DNA of 59,448 nucleotides from Nocardia altamirensis NBRC 108246 (GTDB lineage: Bacteria > Actinomycetota > Actinomycetes > Mycobacteriales > Mycobacteriaceae), in the NCBI RefSeq assembly GCF_001612685.1, contig NZ_BDAY01000078.1, positions 1-59,448 of the forward strand, read 5' to 3'. A program made the position numbers and the translations under genes. This document shows, piece by piece, positions 51,565-59,448 of the stretch. Every line of letters starts with the position of its first letter. Positions within the stretch are counted from its first letter, which is position 1. The notes below the pieces were generated by a model. That model was not told where the DNA came from. It searched no databases and saw nothing but the letters and a program-made list of their open reading frames with translations.

Positions 51565-51764
51565 ATCAGCTGGATCCTGTCCAGCAATTCCCGGAACTTG
51601 CTCTCGCGGACAGGGTCCGGCACCAGGTTTCCTTTCATCGGCTCGAGCTATCCGCGGATGATGACTTCTATCGCGTCGGGCTGCACCCCGTACGTGGCGG
51701 ATAGCCCAGCCCTGGCCTGCGCGATCGTGAGGTTCACCGCCTCCTCGCGCCCTACGATGTCGGC
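51565..51764. other. Intergenic stretch, no gene seen
   Basis: No gene is supported. The promoter of the acetyltransferase gene at 51765 probably lies here. Confidence 0.35.
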
Positions 51765-52310
51765 ATGGGCGAGCACCGGCCGACGACAGCACGGCTGAAG
51801 ACCGGTCGATTATCGTTGCGCCGCCCAACAATCGACGATGTCGATGCGATCTTCACGATCCACAACGATCCTGAAACCTGCGTTCACAACCCCTCTGATG
51901 CGCTGACCGAACGCTGCGAGGCACACGCACTCTACGCCCGGTGGAACGACCAATGGCAGCGCAACGGATACGGCTACTGGGTCGTGCTCCGCCACGGTGA
52001 GACCGAGCCACTCGGGTTTTGCGGCGTCAAACCGATGGAACTGAACGGAACAGCGGTGCTCAATCTCTTCTGCCGCTTCGCTCCCTCGGCATGGGGACAG
52101 GGCTACGCCAGCGAAGCCGCAGCCACCGTCATCGCCTGGTCATCCCAGCACGTGCCACACCTGCCGCTGATCGCCCGAATCCGACCAGCCAACATTGCCT
52201 CTCAACGCATGGCGATCCGAGCCGGTCTGACTCGCGCGCAACATCTAGACGGCCCCGGCTACGACGGCACTGACTGGATCTACATAGCCGAACCAGCAGA
52301 CAACACTTGA
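51765..52310 (+). CDS. GNAT acetyltransferase (RimJ/RimL type)
   Basis: A 181-residue protein. LKTGRLSLRRPTIDDVDAIF is the family N-terminus and WGQGYASEAAATVIAWSSQH contains the acetyl-CoA loop (GQGYAS). ANIASQRMAIRAGLTRAQHL ends with the conserved N-x-x-S-x-R. RimJ-like enzymes acetylate ribosomal or other protein N-termini or small molecules; the target here is unknown. The start is ATG 51765. The gene stands alone, convergent with the GH1 gene. Confidence 0.88.
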   Translation: MGEHRPTTARLKTGRLSLRRPTIDDVDAIFTIHNDPETCVHNPSDALTERCEAHALYARWNDQWQRNGYGYWVVLRHGETEPLGFCGVKPMELNGTAVLNLFCRFAPSAWGQGYASEAAATVIAWSSQHVPHLPLIARIRPANIASQRMAIRAGLTRAQHLDGPGYDGTDWIYIAEPADNT

Positions 52311-52368
52311 CGAAAACCCACTGCCCAACACCAACGGTCGTGTCACCTGGTGCAGCGCTGGGATGAGT

Positions 52369-53703
52369 TCAGTGCGGGAGGGTTACTGGGTCGGTGCAGC
52401 TGGTGGGGAGGTCGACGAATGAGCAGGTGGCTGGTGGGCGGGAGGGGCGATAGGTGCTTGGTACTCCGCCGGATGCGGTGATGGCGCGGTAGGCGGGGAC
52501 GGCGTCGGTGGGGTTGCGGGTGAGGGTGGGGTCGGTGGCGACGTCGACGGTGTAGAGGCCGAAACGTAGTGCGTAGCTGCCCCATGCGAAGCTGTCGGTG
52601 AGGGTCCAGTAGGTGTAGCCGATTACGTTGATTCCGTCGGCGTGGGCGCGCTGCAACCAGTAGACGGTGTCGCGCAGGTGGGTGGCGCGGCTATATCCGT
52701 CGTCTCGCAGGCCGTTTCGCATCACCAGTCCGCTTTCCACCACATACACCGGTTTGCCGGGGAATCTGTGTGCGCAATAGTGCAGTGCGTAATAGATCGA
52801 TTCCGGTTGTACAGCGTGCGTCAGCGGGCTATTCAGGTCTTGCGGTGCGATCAGCGTGTGCTCTGCCAGCTGTGGCAGCGTGTCCAGCGAGAAGCTGATG
52901 TAGGTACCGAGACCGACGAAATCCAAGCGGTCGATGACCCTATCCAATAGCAGGCTTTCCGTGGCATCCGCGATCGTGCCTGCCGCGAGGTTCATCGACA
53001 TCGTCACCTGCGCACTCGGCTGCACCAGGTGGATGTGGTCGTAGATGGCGTTGTGCACCTGGGCAATTCGCAACGCCATCACTGAAAGGCCTGTGGTCGG
53101 TAGCGTGTCGCGCGACTCGAACTTCATGTATGCGCCCGGGTTGGCCACCGTTATCCACAGCGGGTCGCGGCATGCGTAGCGGTCCACCACTTTGCGGGCA
53201 TTGTCCAGCCACGCCTCGACGATGCCCGGATCGCCCCAACCGCCACGCTCGGCGATCCACACCGGATACACCCAGTGATCGAGGGTGAGCATCGGGCGGA
53301 TTCCATTGGCGGCCATGGCATCCAGTACACGGTCGTAGAATTCGAAACCGGCCTCGTCCCATTCGCCGCGCCTGGGCTGCAGCCGCGCCCACTCGATGCT
53401 GATGCCGTACACCCCGACCCCGAGGCCTGCGGCCAGCGCGATATCAGCTGTGTACCGAGTGTAGAAGTCCACGCTATCGGGGAATCGGCCGAGCACGGAG
53501 CGTTCAGTGAACAGCCGCCGCTGGTGACTGTCGGGTGTGTGACCTTCACTCTGAAATCCGGAACCCGCAACACCCCAGAGGAATTCGTGCCCTAGTGGCG
53601 GCAGATCTATAGGCGGCGCTGGCCGCCCGGCAGCAGCTGCTGGTCTGCCGATGAGACCCGCCACCGCAAGACCGAACGCGGTACGCCGGGTGAATCGTCG
53701 CAT
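52369..53703 (-). CDS. Tat-exported glycoside hydrolase family 1-like protein lacking the acid/base Glu
   Basis: A 444-residue protein. The twin-arginine signal is MRRFTRRTAFGLAVAGLIG, with cleavage expected near AAA-GR. HEFLWGVAGSGFQSEG and the GISIEWARLQPRRG strand are GH1-like. Where GH1 enzymes have T-x-N-E-P this protein reads WITVANPGAYMK, so the acid/base Glu is replaced by Asn. The nucleophile region is VYVVESGLV (ENG replaced by ESG, Glu retained). The C-terminal segment YWTLTDSFAWGSYALRFGLY is typical of GH1. It may be a sugar-binding or altered-mechanism protein. It starts 26 nt after the nSTAND gene and is probably co-transcribed. Confidence 0.85.
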   Translation of the reverse strand: MRRFTRRTAFGLAVAGLIGRPAAAAGRPAPPIDLPPLGHEFLWGVAGSGFQSEGHTPDSHQRRLFTERSVLGRFPDSVDFYTRYTADIALAAGLGVGVYGISIEWARLQPRRGEWDEAGFEFYDRVLDAMAANGIRPMLTLDHWVYPVWIAERGGWGDPGIVEAWLDNARKVVDRYACRDPLWITVANPGAYMKFESRDTLPTTGLSVMALRIAQVHNAIYDHIHLVQPSAQVTMSMNLAAGTIADATESLLLDRVIDRLDFVGLGTYISFSLDTLPQLAEHTLIAPQDLNSPLTHAVQPESIYYALHYCAHRFPGKPVYVVESGLVMRNGLRDDGYSRATHLRDTVYWLQRAHADGINVIGYTYWTLTDSFAWGSYALRFGLYTVDVATDPTLTRNPTDAVPAYRAITASGGVPSTYRPSRPPATCSFVDLPTSCTDPVTLPH

Positions 53704-53728
53704 GGTGTCTTCACTTTCGAACAAGCGA

Positions 53729-56700
53729 TCACGGACATAGCGGTGGCAGCTTCCGTCCCGGCAAGTAAGTGCTGAGGTCGGTGGTGATGGTGGTGGCGGT
53801 GAGGGTGCAGATACGACGTGCGGCGTGCTCGGGCTCGAGGTCCCAGAGTCGAACAGCCCCTTGGCCGCCGGTGCCGATGAGGTAGTTGGCTTTCGGATGA
53901 AAGGCGACATGCCACCGGCCTGAACCTGGTGGGGTGAGGGACGGGCCATAGGGGCTGGGGCGTTCGGGATCGGTGAAGGTCCAAAGCCGAACGGTGGAGT
54001 CGGTGCCTGCGGTAGCCAGGCGACGGCCATCGGGACTGATGTCCACCGAGGTGACAGCGCTTCTGCTGGCCGCCAGTGGATCTCCTAGTGGCCGAATGGT
54101 TCCCGGGTCGGTGATGTCGAAAATACGGGCTGTGCCAGCGTCCCATCCGGCGACGACGGTGCGGTGGTCGGGGCTGACCGCGAGGCCGCCGCCGTCGCCC
54201 AGCCTGTCCGCGGTGGTGGTGCCGATCGGCCCAGTGGCGTGCTCCGGCGACAGCGGTGTGTCCCATAAGTTGAGTTTGTCGGCAAGTGTGGCGCCGATCT
54301 TGCCGTCGCGGCTGGCGGCGAATCGAAATCCCGTGCGCAACAGTCGACCCGATGACGGCACGACGATCGCTGCGCTGCGCTGCACCGGCCGGTCGGGGTT
54401 GGCGTAGTCCCAGACGGTCAAACTCATGACCGGTCCTCGGGAGAGGGTGACCAGCATCTGCTGATCGAGGGCGAACGCAACAGCGGCAGATTCCGGGAAA
54501 CGGTGTGTCGCACGGGGTTTGCCTGGGTCGGAGATGTCGAGGAGCGTGATCACCCCGTTGATCGATAGTGCTGCAAACCGACCGTCGAAACTCACGACGG
54601 GGACGATGGTGGACGCACCTGCGATTTCGGTGACGTTGTCGACGGTGCCGCGTAGCTGCGGTGCTGCGGGGTCGTGGATGTCCCAGATGCGGGCGGCGGC
54701 GCCGTGGGCAGTGGTAATCATCCGGGTACCGTCAGCGCTGACCGCCGGGGGCTGGATCTGTCCGGCTTGCCCAGCCGGAGTCGTGCTCGGCAGCGACCAT
54801 TGCTGCACCGTGCCGCCGACGGTGGCGATCGTGAAGGTGCGTCCGTCGGGGCTGAAGGCTGCGCCCGCCGGTTTGGTGGAGCATCGCCGGTTGCCGGATG
54901 CGCCGAGGCAGGTTGCGGCAGCGGTCAGCGGCGGTCCTAAAGGGGAGGGGTGTGCGAGGTCGGCGAGGTTCCACAGTTGGGTACCGAAGGATGTGACGGT
55001 TGCGAGGGTCCGGCTGTCGGGGCTGAGAATTGTGCTGATCAGGTCATAGGCGGAGCGGACGGGGAAGCTTGCGGCAGCAGGGGTCGGATGGTGGGGGTCT
55101 TCAATGTTCAGGAACCGAATTTCGGCGTCGCTGCCGGGTGGCTGCGACGGCCAACGGCCTCCGGCGACCAGCAGCGGCGTGCTGGCGGAGAAATCCAGGA
55201 CCATTCGTCCCTCGACGACTTGCGCGACCTGTGTTCCGGTATGGGTGCCTGGTGCTGCGTCGAGGTCCCACAGTCGAGCGGTGAGCGTCTGGACGAACGA
55301 GCCTGGCGCCGTCCCGCTTCCTGTCAACAGCGTTTTGTCGTTACCGCTGAATCCCACCCCGTAGACGGTTTCACCGACGGTCAGAGATGGCGAGCGAGGT
55401 TTGGCTGTCTGGGGGTCGGTGATATCCCACAGCGTGACCCGATCGTCGTTGGCGATGGCGACACTGCGGCCGTCGCGTGAGAGCGCCAGGCTCGTAATCG
55501 GGGACCCGGTGTCGAGGACGTGTAGCAAGCGGGGCTGTTCGGGGGCGGACAGGTCATAGATTCGCGCGGTGTGGTCTGCGCTGCCCGCAATCAGTGTCGA
55601 TCCATGCCCATCGAGACTGGTGATTTGACTGGTGTGGTCGGTAATCATTGCCGTCAAGGCAATGGTGGCCGGGTCGCGCACTCGGATGACATGATCGTCA
55701 CCCGCGGTGACCAGCAGACCGTTGTCGAGGTAGACGAGCCCGGTGACTTCTCCGTCGTGGTCGGCGAAAGTGCGTGCCACCGGCAGGTTCTGACTCGCGA
55801 CAAGACGTGCGGCGGCATCAGGACTACCGGGGCGCAGGCGCTGTGCGAGAAGGCTGAGTTCGGCGGACAGCGTCGGTTCGCTGTTCTGCAAGCGGTCGGC
55901 CTCGCTCAGCACAGTGGTGAAGAAGACCTCGTCGCGCTCCCTGCTGGTGATGTCGGCGCGGACGATACTGGTCAGCGCGGCGACCAGCAGCACGACCACC
56001 GCCGCCGCGAGCCCGACCTGCGCGGCGATGCGCCTGCGGTGCTGCCGGATGCCTGCGATGAGGAATTCGCCGGTCTGCCCGGTCGGTCTCGGTTGATGTT
56101 CGCGGGCCTGCGCCAGGCGCGCGCCGCGATACAGCAGGGCTCGGTTGCGTTGCGAGGCAGACCATTCCGCAGCGTCGGCGGCGACCCGCTGACGAACGAG
56201 GTGGCCTTCGCGATCGGCGTCGATCCACTTCCGCAGCTCCGGCCATGCGTCGATGACCACCTCGTGGGTGAGGATCGCGGCGTCGGTGTCGAGGGTGATC
56301 AGCCGTGCCTGGGCAAGGGTTTCCAACGCTGTCGCTGCGGCGTCGGGGTCGCTGGTGTGCGCGAGCAGATCGACGCGGGCAACCCGGCGTCGGGTATCGC
56401 GGGTGTCGTGGCCGACCGTGACCATCTGTAGCAGCATGTCTTTGGACGCTGTCTGCTGCGAGTCATCCAGTTTCTGCCACGCGGTGTCGGCGGTGTGGGC
56501 CACCGACCCGGCGACACCGCCCGCGGCCCGGTAACCGTCGACGGACAGCTTGCGTCCCTTGCGTCGATGCCAGGCTGCCTCCATGACATGCGACAGCAGC
56601 GGCAGCGCACCCGAACTGTCACCATCGGTGACGTCACCGAGCCCGCTGAGTTCGGTCAGGATCAGTTCCACCAGGCCGGGTTCCAGCTTCAGTTCCGCCA

Positions 56701-57595
56701 TGGCTGCCGGTTTGATGATCGCATCGGTCAGTTCATCGCTGCTCATCGCGGATAGTAGGAAAGGGCGCTTGGTGATGGCGTTGGCCAGCACTGGATAGTC
56801 GAGGCATGGCGCAAAGAAGTCGGCGCGCACCGCGATAACCACCGTGACACCCTGATCCGCGCAGCGCGGCAACCGGTCGATGAACGCCCTGCGAGTGTTG
56901 TCGCCGATGGCCGCGGTGAACAGTTCCTCGAACTGGTCGACGACCATCAGACGCCGACCGCCACGATCCGACGGGATCTCGATCGCGGCGAGATCCGGGT
57001 CCGGCGTGCTGGTGGTGGTCGTCCATTCAGGCCCGAGAGCCGGGATCAGTCCGGCGGCGAGTAGCGACGACTTGCCTGCGCCGGAGGCGCCGAACACAAC
57101 GACGATCCCGCCACCGGCCCGGTCGGTCGATCGGACCAGCGCCACCAGGTCGTCGGTCGCGCGTTCGCGGCCGAAAAACCGCTCGGCATCGCCCGAAAAG
57201 TACGGTGCCAAGCCTTGATACGGGCAATGGGGGTCTTCCGGAGGTTTCCAGGCATTGGCCTCAGACCACAGGCGTTGCCAGTCCCGCAGGTTGAGAAGTC
57301 CTGCGGGAGGCCGCCCTTGGGCATGTTTCGCCAGGTCGATCAGCGTCAGCAGGGCCGGTCGAAGCACTTCCCATCGGGCCGGGATGGCACCGGCGCGCCA
57401 ATCGCTGAGTCGCTGGGTCGTGACCGTCCCGGCGTGGCCCCTGGCTGCCGCCTCACGCTGGTTGGCCGTGCGCGCCACCCGATCGAGGACGGGACTCCCC
57501 GCGCGTTCCCACAGTCTGTTGAACTGTCGGGTGAACGCCTTGCGGGGTGAACTATCGACACCCTGATCCCCTGCCGTATCACCCATCGGCGGCAC
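53729..57595 (-). CDS. nSTAND NTPase with HTH-like N-terminus, membrane helix and WD40 propellers
   Basis: A 1,288-residue protein. Residues 15-105 are helical and contain TVTTQRLSDWRAGAIPARWE, resembling an XRE-type helix-turn-helix. CPYQGLAPYFSGDAERFFGR marks the nSTAND1 start, FGASGAGKSS (168-177) is Walker A and RRLMVVDQFEEL is Walker B. The helical arm runs to about 530. One membrane helix follows (QVGLAAAVVVLLVAALTSIV). Some 700 residues of WD40 repeats end the chain (IWDIHDPAAPQL-type blades). Such STAND proteins act as oligomerising sensors, some in antiphage defence. GTG 57595 or ATG 57586 is the start. Confidence 0.9.
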   Translation of the reverse strand: MPPMGDTAGDQGVDSSPRKAFTRQFNRLWERAGSPVLDRVARTANQREAAARGHAGTVTTQRLSDWRAGAIPARWEVLRPALLTLIDLAKHAQGRPPAGLLNLRDWQRLWSEANAWKPPEDPHCPYQGLAPYFSGDAERFFGRERATDDLVALVRSTDRAGGGIVVVFGASGAGKSSLLAAGLIPALGPEWTTTTSTPDPDLAAIEIPSDRGGRRLMVVDQFEELFTAAIGDNTRRAFIDRLPRCADQGVTVVIAVRADFFAPCLDYPVLANAITKRPFLLSAMSSDELTDAIIKPAAMAELKLEPGLVELILTELSGLGDVTDGDSSGALPLLSHVMEAAWHRRKGRKLSVDGYRAAGGVAGSVAHTADTAWQKLDDSQQTASKDMLLQMVTVGHDTRDTRRRVARVDLLAHTSDPDAAATALETLAQARLITLDTDAAILTHEVVIDAWPELRKWIDADREGHLVRQRVAADAAEWSASQRNRALLYRGARLAQAREHQPRPTGQTGEFLIAGIRQHRRRIAAQVGLAAAVVVLLVAALTSIVRADITSRERDEVFFTTVLSEADRLQNSEPTLSAELSLLAQRLRPGSPDAAARLVASQNLPVARTFADHDGEVTGLVYLDNGLLVTAGDDHVIRVRDPATIALTAMITDHTSQITSLDGHGSTLIAGSADHTARIYDLSAPEQPRLLHVLDTGSPITSLALSRDGRSVAIANDDRVTLWDITDPQTAKPRSPSLTVGETVYGVGFSGNDKTLLTGSGTAPGSFVQTLTARLWDLDAAPGTHTGTQVAQVVEGRMVLDFSASTPLLVAGGRWPSQPPGSDAEIRFLNIEDPHHPTPAAASFPVRSAYDLISTILSPDSRTLATVTSFGTQLWNLADLAHPSPLGPPLTAAATCLGASGNRRCSTKPAGAAFSPDGRTFTIATVGGTVQQWSLPSTTPAGQAGQIQPPAVSADGTRMITTAHGAAARIWDIHDPAAPQLRGTVDNVTEIAGASTIVPVVSFDGRFAALSINGVITLLDISDPGKPRATHRFPESAAVAFALDQQMLVTLSRGPVMSLTVWDYANPDRPVQRSAAIVVPSSGRLLRTGFRFAASRDGKIGATLADKLNLWDTPLSPEHATGPIGTTTADRLGDGGGLAVSPDHRTVVAGWDAGTARIFDITDPGTIRPLGDPLAASRSAVTSVDISPDGRRLATAGTDSTVRLWTFTDPERPSPYGPSLTPPGSGRWHVAFHPKANYLIGTGGQGAVRLWDLEPEHAARRICTLTATTITTDLSTYLPGRKLPPLCP

Positions 57596-57615
57596 GTCGA
57601 CTTTGCCAGCGCCAT

Positions 57616-58020
57616 AAACGATCTCCGGACATCAACGTCTCAACTCCCCTGGTTTCGACATCTTCCCCTGCGGCACAACCACATCGACGATACCTCCGGC
57701 GGGCGCTGACGATTCGTCCCTTGCCCGGAATCCTCTGCGCGTCAGCATATCCGGGTGAGTCGCGTGCACCAGCGCAGGTGCTGCACGGCCCGACCGGGTT
57801 TCACTGCCGGACCGGGAAACTCGAAAACACTCTCCTACCAGCAACTTCGCCCGTCCGTAGACAAGAGACCGATTGGCCCGCAACTGCCGCAGCGCCAGGC
57901 TTTCTTCAGAGCCTCACCGACCCAACGAAGCAGCTCGGCGGGGTTCCGCAAGAAACGTCTGGAGGCGGATTCGGGCTCCGGAGGGGAGAGCCTTCCGCCT
58001 CCAGACGGCAAACCAGGGGC
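57616..58020. other. Intergenic stretch of about 0.4 kb
   Basis: No gene with family resemblance was found. It lies between the start of the nSTAND gene and the YdcF relic. Confidence 0.35.
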
Positions 58021-58221
58021 CAGATAGTCGAAGAGTCGACGGCAGGCGACACAAAGCAGAACGCGCAGCGCACAGCGGAAATTCTGCGCAACCGAGGAAT
58101 GATTCCAGCAGTCGTCCTCGTCACCTCGGGATGTCACATGGCCAGAGCAACCAGCCTTTTCGAGGGCGCAGGTGTGACAGTCGTCCGTGGTGTGAAGGCT
58201 CCTGGAGACACGTCGTGCTGA
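58021..58221 (+). pseudogene. C-terminal fragment of a YdcF/DUF218-family gene
   Basis: One frame reads IVEESTAGDTKQNAQRTAEI, LRNRGMIPAVVLVTSGCHMA and RATSLFEGAGVTVV. This matches the DUF218 C-terminal pattern (E-x-x-S-x-(D/N)T-x-x-N...VTS-x-HMxRA...F...G). The N-terminal half with the substrate-binding Glu/Asp is absent and there is no start, so it is a remnant. Confidence 0.6.
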
Positions 58222-58423
58222 TCATGGGCAACCAGCGCCATGGCCGAAGATATGCTCGTCGGGCGGTCCACCGGACCGTGACGCCCGGGCTGGATGAACA
58301 CTCGAGGTCGTGGCCGGACTGATATTGGGTACATGAACGGTATCATCAGTGCGGACGCGGTGTGCTTGCGACGGTAAGGGCGGCGCTGCCGCTGGTAGCC
58401 GTCGGATATCGGAGTTGAAGCTC

Positions 58424-59311
58424 ATGAACGCAGAACCGAAACGGATCTCTGTCGATTCGAGCGTCGCGGAACGCGGCCCGACAGCGTTACGTATCGCGGT
58501 CGGCGGTCAGTTGCGGGCGCTGCGTGAAGCGAGCGGCATTACGCCGCAGGTAGCAGGCGACCACATTCGTGGCTCGTATGCCAAGATCAGTCGGCTCGAG
58601 CTCGGCCGGACCGGGTTCAAAGAGCGCGACATCGTGGATCTGCTTGACCTGTACGGGGTTACCGACGCAGATCAGCGAAATATGTTCCTGGATCTGGCAC
58701 GTAAGGCGAACCTGCCGGGTTGGTGGCATCGCTACAGCGATCTGCTGCCGCAATGGTTCGAGACCTATATCGGGCTGGAAGGCGCGGCAAAGACGATCAG
58801 AACCTATGAGAGCCAACTGGTTCCGGGTTTGCTGCAGACACATGACTACGCCACCGCAGTGGTCGAGGTGGGTCAGGAGTCGCCCAAGGACCCGGTGCGC
58901 CGGGTGGAATTGCGTACCAAGCGTCAGGAGATCCTGGACGCGCCCGATGGGCCGATGCTGTGGGCGGTGCTGGACGAAACCGTGCTGCACCGGCGGGTCG
59001 GCGGCACGAGGGTGCAGCGCGAGCAGATCGAGCATCTCGTAGAGATGTCGACCAAGCCGAGCGTGACCATCCAGGTGCTGTCCTACCGGTCCGGTGCCAG
59101 CGCGGCCGCGGGCACGCCGTTCACCATGCTGCGTTTCATCGAGCGAGGCCTGCCCGACATTGTCTACCTGGAACAGCTGACCACCGCGCTGTACTTGGAC
59201 CGTACGGACGATGTCGCCCTCTACCGCCAGGTAATGGACCGGCTCGCGGTCCAGGCGGAGACGCCGGCGCGCTCGCGGGAACTGTTGATCGACGCTGCCG
59301 CGGCGCTCTGA
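58424..59311 (+). CDS. XRE-family regulator with DUF5753 domain
   Basis: A 295-residue regulator. The helix-turn-helix is LRALREASGITPQVAGDHIR then GSYAKISRLELGRTGFKERD (residues about 25-75). It is followed by the DUF5753 domain, from PGWWHRYSDLLPQWFETYIG to AALYLDRTDDVALYRQVMDR. This pair is abundant in Nocardia and Streptomyces, usually beside a small DUF397 gene. No DUF397 gene is visible in the remaining 137 bases. ATG 58424 has GGAG about 9 nt upstream. Confidence 0.9.
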   Translation: MNAEPKRISVDSSVAERGPTALRIAVGGQLRALREASGITPQVAGDHIRGSYAKISRLELGRTGFKERDIVDLLDLYGVTDADQRNMFLDLARKANLPGWWHRYSDLLPQWFETYIGLEGAAKTIRTYESQLVPGLLQTHDYATAVVEVGQESPKDPVRRVELRTKRQEILDAPDGPMLWAVLDETVLHRRVGGTRVQREQIEHLVEMSTKPSVTIQVLSYRSGASAAAGTPFTMLRFIERGLPDIVYLEQLTTALYLDRTDDVALYRQVMDRLAVQAETPARSRELLIDAAAAL

Positions 59312-59366
59312 GTCTTCCGGTGCGTAGATAGCGACCTATGTCGCGAGTGATGTTGGCCGGAACTGA

Positions 59367-59448
59367 CTATCGACTGAGGGGCGAGCTCTCGCCACGCCGT
59401 TCCACGACGACACGCAGGTCTTCGGAAAGGTCCGGGCCGCGGCATTTG
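59367..59448 (-). CDS. C-terminal end of a gene entering from the right edge (partial)
   Basis: A minus-strand frame open from the window edge reads CRGPDLSEDLRVVVERRGES followed by SPLSR and a TAG stop at 59367-59369. Its composition is protein-like, but it is too short to identify. It would converge on the XRE gene. Confidence 0.35.
   Translation of the reverse strand, partial: KCRGPDLSEDLRVVVERRGESSPLSR

Noticed and set aside
53729..57595. Long plus-strand frames opposite the nSTAND gene
   Set aside because: They lack domains and follow the mirror codon pattern of a high-GC gene, so they are shadows.
1..59448. tRNA genes, CRISPR arrays, insertion sequences, riboswitches
   Set aside because: No T-loop-type GTTCGAATC sequence with a cloverleaf, no regularly spaced repeats, no transposase reading frame and no recognisable riboswitch core (for example THI-box near the thiamine-binding gene) were seen by eye.

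Overview
This is a high-GC actinobacterial chromosome segment, most likely from Nocardia or a close mycolic-acid relative. The evidence is high G+C at third codon positions, many GTG/TTG starts, EspC/WXG-like type VII secretion (ESX) genes, CYP157-type P450s, an XRE/DUF5753 regulator and a fatty-acyl-AMP ligase relic. No tRNA, rRNA, CRISPR array, insertion sequence or complete prophage was recognised. The gene mix (stress proteins, secretion substrates, arsenic resistance, several broken genes, unlinked oxidoreductases) fits an accessory region.

Layout. 0-6 kb is a stress island: a MerR-type regulator, a frameshifted DUF2076 gene, a cold-shock protein with overlapping small genes, Hsp20 divergent from an HspR-like regulator across a CIRCE-like element, CsbD, a general-stress short-chain dehydrogenase and a broken STAS gene. 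6-8 kb encodes a metzincin-type metalloprotease with a tryptophan-rich N-terminus, followed by a small membrane protein. 8.7-10.7 kb is a compact three-gene module: an EspC-like protein, a polymorphic-toxin-like protein and a lipoprotein. 10.8-13.7 kb is a MoxR ATPase/VWA pair. 14-17.5 kb holds an acetyltransferase, a secreted protein and a second ESX-like locus whose last gene looks frameshifted.

17.6-29 kb contains an amidohydrolase, two oxidoreductase loci with palindromic operators (one a TetR/Tet(X)-like pair), a WD40 protein that has lost its kinase domain, a separate Ser/Thr kinase, a membrane diguanylate cyclase and a SodC-like secreted protein. 29.7-32.4 kb carries a DUF1152/MTH1187 thiamine-binding pair downstream of a MetE-like barrel. 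33.4-41 kb holds an acyl-CoA-oxidase-like enzyme, two divergent CYP157-type P450s lacking the ExxR motif, an acyl-AMP ligase relic between them and a phosphotransferase.

41.4-49.6 kb starts with a monooxygenase behind two perfect operators, then two arsenic operons. The first is arsR-acr3-arsC. The second is an ArsR-acetyltransferase fusion divergent from a flavoprotein-MFS-ArsO-like operon across three copies of one operator. Together these cover arsenate reduction, arsenite export and, by inference, handling of an organoarsenical. 49.6-59.4 kb holds a dienelactone hydrolase, a GlxA-type AraC regulator, an acetyltransferase, a Tat-exported GH1 protein lacking its acid/base residue behind a 1,288-residue nSTAND-WD40 protein, a YdcF relic and an XRE/DUF5753 regulator.

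The most unusual items are the ESX toxin/lipoprotein module, the metzincin, the ArsR-acetyltransferase arsenic locus, the paired ExxR-less P450s and the catalytically altered GH1 next to an nSTAND protein. All functions are inferred from sequence reading alone; no database search was possible.
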